Below, in pieces: positions 58,819 through 64,000 of a stretch of DNA of 64,000 bases. The notes beneath the pieces were generated by a model that was given only the letters and a program-made list of their open reading frames with translations, was not told where the DNA came from and did not search any database. The stretch comes from CAZGUX01 sp964529305 (GTDB lineage Bacteria; Acidobacteriota; Terriglobia; Bryobacterales; Bryobacteraceae). The first letter of the stretch is position 1. The number at the start of each line of letters is the position of its first letter. The stretch is taken from assembly GCA_964529305.1 (NCBI GenBank), contig CAZGUX010000230.1:1-64000 (forward strand), given 5' to 3'. The translations under genes and the position numbers were made by a program.

Positions 58819-59258
58819 GCCGGCAGCGCATCGTGGTGTTGGTCGGCTTGCCGGGTTCCGGCAAGTCGACCTGGCTTGCCGCTCGCGGCATCACGGCCCT
58901 TTCTTCCGACACGTTGCGCCTCTGGCTCGCCGACGATGAGACGGATCAGACGATCCACGCTCGTGTCTTCGCGACCCTGCGATATCTGCTGCGCCAGCGT
59001 CTCGCCATCGGGCGAGAGATCAGTTACGTCGACGCCACCCATCTGACTCCCGCCGAGCGCGCCCCCTATGTCGAGATCGCCAGCGGCTATGGCTGCGGCA
59101 TCGAGGCCCTGTTCTTCGATACGCCGGTGGAAGTATGTCAGCAGCGAAACGCCGCGCGCGACCGTGTGGTGCCCGTGGAAGCGATCGCGGCCATGCAGGC
59201 GCGCCTCATCCCGCCGTCTGAGGAAGAAGGCTTCGACCGGATAGAGGTGATCGCTTAG
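58815..59258 (+). CDS. P-loop NTPase of the polynucleotide kinase-like type
   Basis: A 147-residue AAA/PNK-like P-loop protein. Walker A is GLPGSGKST from residue 11. The second acidic segment is YVDATHLTPAERAPYVEIAS, and the lid-type Arg region is VCQQRNAARDRVVPVEAIAA, as in PNK/Zeta-like kinases. GTG start overlaps the previous stop by four bases. The likely role is phosphorylating a small molecule or nucleic acid end. It closes the acyl-CoA dehydrogenase operon. Confidence 0.78.
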   Translation: MSRQRIVVLVGLPGSGKSTWLAARGITALSSDTLRLWLADDETDQTIHARVFATLRYLLRQRLAIGREISYVDATHLTPAERAPYVEIASGYGCGIEALFFDTPVEVCQQRNAARDRVVPVEAIAAMQARLIPPSEEEGFDRIEVIA

Positions 59259-59302
59259 CCGCCGCTGCCGCGTCGCCGCGACCCGGAATTCCTTGAGCCT
59301 TC

Positions 59303-59326
59303 TGAGCCGCGGGCGTGAGCGAGGGG
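59303..59326. repeat. Dispersed GAGCCGCG-type repeat
   Basis: TGAGCCGCGGGCGTGAGCG followed by AGGGG. It is related to the copies at 28427 and 61009. Confidence 0.4.
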
Positions 59327-59405
59327 TGGCGATGCATGTTGACCGGTGAGGAGGTCGCGGCGCGGTATGAAGTTCCTGCTGTCTCAACATCGTCGTCTCC
59401 GGTCC

Positions 59406-59417
59406 TATAATCAGGTC
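59406..59417 (+). promoter_or_regulatory. -10 TATAAT six bases before the next gene
   Basis: A perfect TATAAT at 59406-59411 is followed by CAGGTC and the ATG at 59418. It is the clearest leaderless-type promoter in the window. Confidence 0.55.
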
Positions 59418-60887
59418 ATGCGGCGCGCCGGTCTTACCCTGGGCGTGGTCTTGGTAGCGGTCTTCCTGATTCGGGCCGCCGATGCCCGCAAGCCGCCCCG
59501 CTGGATCGCCGAAGAGATGGACGCCATCGAACGGCTGGCCGAGGCCGAACCCGTTTCCGCCTCCATCGACACCCGCCTGCGCCTGGCCGACGCCCTGAAG
59601 CGCAACTACCCGGCCGAATGCGCCCGCATCACCCGTTCCGCCCTCCAGACGCTCCCGCAGGTGCGCGCCGGCAGCATCCGATCGAGTTACGGCCTTCGCG
59701 CGGTGGAACTGCTTGCCATCTCCGGCGACCTGGAGGGCGCCGAACTGGCCCTTCCCCTCTTTCAGCAGGACTCGCTCGAGTTCTCCCACGCCTTGCATCA
59801 GGTGACGGCCTACTGGCTCGAGCAAGGCAGGAGGCCCGCCGCCGAGTTCCTGTCGCGCAGCCTCGACGCCGGTTACTTCGATCCGCTGGCCGTTCATATG
59901 GTTCTGCGGCAGTCCGTCCGGGACGATCCCGGAGAGGCTCGTCTGCTCTTCGCCAAGACCGCTGAAATCGCCTTACGGCGGCCCGTGGACCGCCATCTCT
60001 CCTCGCTGATCATGCTCGTCGGTGAGATCGGCTCGATCGAGCCGACTGCCGCCACGGACTTTCTGGTCCGGCTCCTGGGAGTCGTCACGCAGGATTCGTT
60101 CAAGGCCGAACAGGAGATGAACGCCGACTTCCGGATCGGCTCCCGAGTGGTCGGTACGACGAGTGCGCGGGAGACAGCCCTCTTTCAGATTGCGGCTTTT
60201 CTCCGCGTCTGGTCTCCTCCGTTGTATGAACAACACCGCCGGTACTTCGCATCCTGGGACGAACTGCTGAAGGACGTGACCGCGGACAATCTGCGGCGCG
60301 TGACCGTTCCCAAGCGCTTCGCGACGCCTTCGCTGTCGAGAGAGCCCGTGATTCGCTCATACGCGTCCCCGGGACTCCAGCCGCTCCGGGTGGAAGAACT
60401 GGATGAACGGCCTCCCGACGTGGCTCTGGCTGCGGCGCGCGTCGAAACCGAACCGATTGCCCGTGCAATAGCCCTGACGCGCCTGCTGCGCACCAACTTC
60501 CAGATCCGCGGGGACGGTTGGAAGTCCATCGCCGACGAAGCTCTGTTCGAACTCGAGAAGGCGGCGCCGCCCGCGCGGTTCGGGGTGCTCACGAGTTTGT
60601 TTGATCTGGCCCTGCAGCACCGGCGGCAGAGTTCCATCGCGCAACGCTGCGGAGACGCTCTGCTGTCATTGATCGGCCAGCAAAGCCGCTGCGACGAATA
60701 CGAATGCGAGAAAGAGCAGAATCCCGGCATCGCGGTAGGCCCGGCGTACCAGGGGATGGCGGACCGGCTTTCCTGGCACCAGCGGGATGCGGGCGACTTG
60801 GGCCTGAAGTCCGTCTCTCTCGAAGCACGGGACCGCCTTAGCCGGTTCAATCTCGCGATTCATCGCCCCTCCCTCAGCGCGCGGTAA
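59418..60887 (+). CDS. Hypothetical exported helical-repeat protein
   Basis: A 489-residue protein with a signal anchor (AGLTLGVVLVAVFLIRAADA). Most of it is helical with an approximately repeated pattern (DTRLRLADALKRNYPAECAR, GLRAVELLAISGDLEGAELA), suggesting HEAT/TPR-like repeats. The family is not recognised. The last 70 residues have a Cys-Cys segment (QSRCDEYECEKEQNPGIAVG). It may be a periplasmic scaffold. The start at 59418 is supported by the consensus -10 and the signal sequence. Confidence 0.65.
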   Translation: MRRAGLTLGVVLVAVFLIRAADARKPPRWIAEEMDAIERLAEAEPVSASIDTRLRLADALKRNYPAECARITRSALQTLPQVRAGSIRSSYGLRAVELLAISGDLEGAELALPLFQQDSLEFSHALHQVTAYWLEQGRRPAAEFLSRSLDAGYFDPLAVHMVLRQSVRDDPGEARLLFAKTAEIALRRPVDRHLSSLIMLVGEIGSIEPTAATDFLVRLLGVVTQDSFKAEQEMNADFRIGSRVVGTTSARETALFQIAAFLRVWSPPLYEQHRRYFASWDELLKDVTADNLRRVTVPKRFATPSLSREPVIRSYASPGLQPLRVEELDERPPDVALAAARVETEPIARAIALTRLLRTNFQIRGDGWKSIADEALFELEKAAPPARFGVLTSLFDLALQHRRQSSIAQRCGDALLSLIGQQSRCDEYECEKEQNPGIAVGPAYQGMADRLSWHQRDAGDLGLKSVSLEARDRLSRFNLAIHRPSLSAR

Positions 60888-61125
60888 ATCTCCAGTGGCG
60901 CCGGGCGGCACTTTCAACGGTGGCTGCGTCCGTCCCCGATTTCTTCCCTCCCCACTCAAGGGAGTCTCCATGGGCCTGCGGCCCACCAAAGGTGATGAAA
61001 AACGCGCTGCGGCCCCGAGCGTCAGCGAGGGGGTCCCTTCCCGTAAAAAGCGCACGGCGCTTAGAGCGGTTTTTCAACGGAGCGCTGTCGAACAACGGGA
61101 GCCCTGTTGTGATAGACAGGTCTCA
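60888..61125. other. Non-coding region before the second propeller gene
   Basis: The 238 bases hold no supported gene. A GAGCGTCAGCGAGGGGG-type repeat lies near 61009-61033, related to the copies at 28427 and 59303. I find no convincing promoter. Confidence 0.45.
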
Positions 61126-62706
61126 GTGCGATTCCTCATCCGATACTTCCCCGCTCTTCTGCTCGCCGCGTCTCCCGTCCTCGCGCAAGACCGTGAGGCC
61201 TACGTCAAAGGAAAGCCGTACAATCCCGGCCAGGAGTGGGTCCTGGTCGCCGACGACTCCTACGTCGAAGACAAAATCGGCATGGTGCGCGTCCTGGGCG
61301 CCGTCAACAAGATGCCCAACAATCCGGTCATCGTTCCCGATCAGCCGTGGGAAGACGTCATCGCCCACCCCGACGCGCGGTTTGATGAAAGCACCGGACG
61401 GTATCAGATGTGGTACCAGGTATGGAACGGCCCGGCCTGGCATGCGCGCCACTCGAAGTGGACGGCGAAGACCGTTCCGCCCGAGCGCCTGAAGAACTGG
61501 CACTCCTACTTCATCGGCTACGCCTCCAGTGCCGACGGCGCCCGCTGGGAGAAACCGGCTCTCGATCTCCATCAATACCTCGACTTCAAAAAGACCAACA
61601 TCGTGCACATCGGCGAGGACGAGGCGGAAGCGCAGCGCGTCTATGCGAATCCGGACACCTCCGACCCATCGAAGCGGCTGTTCATGATCTATAGCGACCG
61701 TTTGAAGGACCCGCAGAAGGGACAGTCGCTCATGCTGGCGTGGTCGGCCGACGGAATCCGCTGGCGCGTGGATCACACCGCATCTCCCCTGCTGACCCGC
61801 GTCCCCGACGGTTCCTTCGATCTGGCGCGCGACGAAGCCCGCAATCGCTGGCTTCTGTTTCGCCGGCCCGACTATGCCTCGGCCGCCCTGAAGCGTCAAG
61901 GTCCGTATGCCGCTGTCCGTGCGAACGGACGGTACGCCGTGTCGGTGAACGACAAATTGGGGCCGGGTTGGAGCTATCCGCGCGTGGTCCTCACCCCTGA
62001 CGAGGAGGTGGAGTGGCGCGACATCGACATGGTGCGGGTGATCCGCGAGGGCACGCATTTCATCGCCCTGATGGGTCTGATGGACGACAGCCAGAAGGGC
62101 CTCCAGCAGGTGCACCTGGCCGTCAGCCCCGATGGCATCCGCTGGACTCGCTATCCGTACCTGCCGGCCTTCCTGCCGCGTGGCCCCGAGGGATCGTTCG
62201 ACGCCGGCCAGACGAATCCGCCCGCCGTCGTTCATCGCGGCGAGTTCACCTACCTGTTCTACGCAGGCATCAACGTCGGCCAGCGCGTCCAGCAGGGATA
62301 CTACGCGACGATTGGCGCTGCCCGCATGCGCCGGGGGCGGTGGATCGGTCTCAAGTCGGGAGTGGATGGAGGGTACGTGCTCTCGCGCGAACTCACCGTC
62401 TCGGGGAACCGCCTCGAGATCAACTATCAGGGGATCATTGCGCCCTACATGAAACCGATCGACGGCCGGCCGATTGGTAACATCCGTGTCGAGCTTCTGC
62501 GGAAATCACCGGTCGAAGGCCACCTGGAACCGATCCCCGGATTCACCTTCCAGGAGTCCGATCCGCTGGTGGGCGACGGCCTCGCGGGTGTCGTGACGTG
62601 GAAAGGCAACCCGGACCTGTCGGGTCTGGCCGGTAAACCGGTGTGGGTCCGGTTTCACGTCGTCCAGTCGGAGTTATGGGGATTCCGTTTCGCCGGCGGG
62701 CGGTAA
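61126..62706 (+). CDS. Secreted GH43/32-like propeller protein (copy 2)
   Basis: A 526-residue protein. I chose the GTG at 61126, where a signal peptide (RFLIRYFPALLLAASPVLAQ) begins. Propeller repeats of the Y-A-S-S-D-G-x-x-W type are visible: GYASSADGARWEKPAL, AWSADGIRWRVDHT, and AVSPDGIRWTRYPYL. Blade-like acidic residues occur in DIDMVRVIREGTHFI. The C-terminal domain (GRPIGNIRVELLRKSP, and FTFQESDPLVGDGLAG) matches that of the protein at 29.7-31.3 kb in order and spacing, so the two are paralogues. It is likely a glycosidase-like or sugar-binding secreted protein. Confidence 0.7.
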   Translation: MRFLIRYFPALLLAASPVLAQDREAYVKGKPYNPGQEWVLVADDSYVEDKIGMVRVLGAVNKMPNNPVIVPDQPWEDVIAHPDARFDESTGRYQMWYQVWNGPAWHARHSKWTAKTVPPERLKNWHSYFIGYASSADGARWEKPALDLHQYLDFKKTNIVHIGEDEAEAQRVYANPDTSDPSKRLFMIYSDRLKDPQKGQSLMLAWSADGIRWRVDHTASPLLTRVPDGSFDLARDEARNRWLLFRRPDYASAALKRQGPYAAVRANGRYAVSVNDKLGPGWSYPRVVLTPDEEVEWRDIDMVRVIREGTHFIALMGLMDDSQKGLQQVHLAVSPDGIRWTRYPYLPAFLPRGPEGSFDAGQTNPPAVVHRGEFTYLFYAGINVGQRVQQGYYATIGAARMRRGRWIGLKSGVDGGYVLSRELTVSGNRLEINYQGIIAPYMKPIDGRPIGNIRVELLRKSPVEGHLEPIPGFTFQESDPLVGDGLAGVVTWKGNPDLSGLAGKPVWVRFHVVQSELWGFRFAGGR

Positions 62707-62821
62707 ACGTCCAATCGCCGCCCACTTGCTATAGCTGCCGCGCCGACGGGAACGCTTTCGTGCGGGCGGGTCGGCAAACCGGCGACGAAGGCCGCGGGAT
62801 TGCCGAACTGCCCGCTCAACT

Positions 62822-63433
62822 CTACACAGGTAGAGTCAACTCGTGTACCTGAAAGTGAAACCGGTCCGGCGGCAGGCAAGCCGGAGTCTCCGCGATCAGG
62901 TGCGCCCACGCCTGATATGCCGAATCGGCGATGGGCGAATTCAGAAAGAACAGAAAATGATTGGAGCAACAGTCGATCGGCGGCGGCTGCCGGAACGTCA
63001 GTCGCATCCCTACCGCCCGTTCCACCCCCACCCCCGCGGCTCCAACGTGCTTGTCCACCAGCAGCTCGACAAAGCTGGACCGGCTGGCATGCGGCCAGAC
63101 ATCCGGGTGCAGGAAGCGTCTCAGCACCTCGTGCGTCTCGAACGTGATCTCGCACTGCCGGATCCATTCGATGATCGAGTCGCCCCAATACCAGTGGGCC
63201 AACAGCAAGTGGTACTGCGCGGCCATGTGGGCCGCCAGGTCGAACTTGAGCTGTTCCAGCTCGCGAGGCGCCTTGTGCTCGATCGTGGCGGACGGGATCA
63301 TGTCCTCCGCGTCCACCATCTCGACAATCGTGTCGAGGGAGACAATCTCTTCCCCTTCGGCCTGTCGAATCAGCAACGGTGGAAGTTCGTGGCTGCCACC
63401 GCCGGGAATTTCAAGGTACGTTCGGCCCCTCAT
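62822..63433 (-). CDS. Hypothetical protein of unknown family
   Basis: A 203-residue protein, ATG at 63433 with a GAGG site about 14 bases upstream; an in-frame TTG at 63442 is an alternative. It has a compact helical segment ELEQLKFDLAAHMAAQYHLL, a Trp-rich WYWGDSIIEW, and hydrophobic beta segments. I do not recognise it. Codon use is similar to the neighbours. It is divergent from the ROK gene and converges with the propeller gene. Confidence 0.6.
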   Translation of the reverse strand: MRGRTYLEIPGGGSHELPPLLIRQAEGEEIVSLDTIVEMVDAEDMIPSATIEHKAPRELEQLKFDLAAHMAAQYHLLLAHWYWGDSIIEWIRQCEITFETHEVLRRFLHPDVWPHASRSSFVELLVDKHVGAAGVGVERAVGMRLTFRQPPPIDCCSNHFLFFLNSPIADSAYQAWAHLIAETPACLPPDRFHFQVHELTLPV

Positions 63434-63595
63434 GGCGTCCAACCTCGCTCCTATATATCGACGGATAATATCGAAAAGTTGATTCCAAAGATTTTTATCA
63501 CGGCTCGCATGGCTGGTGGCGAAAGAAAAATGAATGGGTCCGATCGACGGCTCTTAGCCTGCCGAATCGGCTTAAATCCAGTCAGGTGACCGTGT

Positions 63596-63610
63596 TATGA
63601 TGCGCACGGC
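63596..63610 (+). promoter_or_regulatory. -10-like TATGAT nine bases before the ROK gene
   Basis: TATGAT at 63596-63601 precedes the ATG at 63611 by nine bases. TTAAAT at 63572-63577 is a weak -35 candidate with an 18-base spacer. Confidence 0.45.
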
Positions 63611-64000
63611 ATGGGAAAGTACTCAATCGGCCTGGACCTTGGCGGCACCAACCTCCGCGCCGCGGCCGTCGATCAATCCGGGACCATCCTGGGCAAAGTG
63701 GCCGGCAGCACCAACCTGGCCGAGGGCAGGGAGGCCGTCCTGACCGATATGGCCACGGCGATCCGGACCCTCCGGGAGGAGTTCGGCGCTGGCGACCTGT
63801 CCGGGGTCGGCGTCGGCGTCCCCGGCTTCATCATCATGAAGTCAGGCGTCATCACGGATTCGCCCAACCTCCCTTTCTTTCACAACTTCCCGATCCGGGA
63901 CGAACTCGAGACGCGCATCGGGACCCGTGTGATTCTGGAGAACGATGCCAATGCCGCGGCCCTCGGGGAAAAATGGATGGGCGCGGGCCAGGACGTGGAC
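63611..64000 (+). CDS. ROK-family sugar kinase (C-terminus cut by the window edge)
   Basis: The first 130 codons of a ROK protein. DLGGTNLRAAAVD is the phosphate-binding motif, GVGVGVPGF follows, and ILENDANAAALGE carries the catalytic Asp. The C-terminal half, including the zinc-binding CxCGxxGC motif typical of ROK glucokinases, lies outside the window. No winged-helix DNA-binding domain precedes it, so it is a kinase rather than a ROK repressor. It likely phosphorylates glucose or a related sugar. Confidence 0.9.
   Translation, partial: MGKYSIGLDLGGTNLRAAAVDQSGTILGKVAGSTNLAEGREAVLTDMATAIRTLREEFGAGDLSGVGVGVPGFIIMKSGVITDSPNLPFFHNFPIRDELETRIGTRVILENDANAAALGEKWMGAGQDVD

Noticed and set aside
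1..64000. tRNA, rRNA or riboswitch genes
   Set aside because: I looked through the gaps between genes and saw no cloverleaf, rRNA core or known riboswitch consensus. A covariance-model search would be decisive.

Overview
The window is about 64 kb of GC-rich DNA from a chromosome that looks acidobacterial, most likely in the Bryobacterales/Solibacter group. I infer this from the gene content: a BshC-type bacillithiol enzyme, an Oar-like TonB-dependent receptor fold, three VWFA-related proteins, DUF1501, FG-GAP, ThuA and carboxypeptidase-regulatory-like secreted proteins, many Tat-like or signal-peptide proteins, and short GC-rich intergenic hairpin repeats. I see no rRNA, tRNA, CRISPR array, transposase or phage genes. 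Both ends cut through genes: an MscS channel at the left and a ROK kinase at the right.

Layout. 1-9 kb: MscS channel, bshC, then a receptor-like barrel, VWA protein, coiled-coil lipoprotein and M28 peptidase, all on the plus strand. 9-11.7 kb: a patch of toxin-antitoxin genes, with an AbrB antitoxin and a frameshifted VapC remnant, a truncated VapB-like gene and an intact VapB/VapC pair, split by a luciferase-like monooxygenase. 11.7-16 kb: SDR, MBL hydrolase, YtxH, DUF2007 and DUF1501 proteins. 16-22 kb: an ABC-HlyD-TolC export operon bracketed by two paralogous ArsR-type regulators, with an AT-rich divergent control region. 22-33 kb: a very large secreted protein of unknown function with a VWA partner, a SASA-type esterase, a receiver-less OmpR-type regulator, a J-domain membrane protein, a GH43/32-like propeller protein and a collagen-like secreted protein.

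33-49 kb: a TMTC-like membrane TPR protein, a Tat-exported SelA-like PLP protein, ThuA, SDR, GAF, two head-to-head FG-GAP paralogues, a carboxypeptidase-regulatory-like protein, msrP, an Xre-RES toxin-antitoxin pair, a VWA protein head-to-head with selB, and a GH42-like protein. 49-64 kb: a BIME-like inverted repeat, a sulfatase, a flippase-like membrane protein, a beta-oxidation run (FadN-like, thiolase, acyl-CoA dehydrogenase) with a small P-loop kinase, a second GH43/32-like propeller, and the start of a ROK kinase.

Two themes run through the window. First, many genes that start a transcription unit have a TANNNT -10-like hexamer only 6-10 bases before the ATG and no Shine-Dalgarno sequence, while operon-internal genes usually have one; this suggests widespread leaderless transcription. 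Secondly, two divergent gene pairs have interlocked start codons, so each promoter must lie in the other gene. The secreted set (sulfatase, SASA esterase, GH42, two propeller proteins, ThuA, PLP protein) suggests a lifestyle of degrading complex polysaccharides, but no single dedicated locus is visible.
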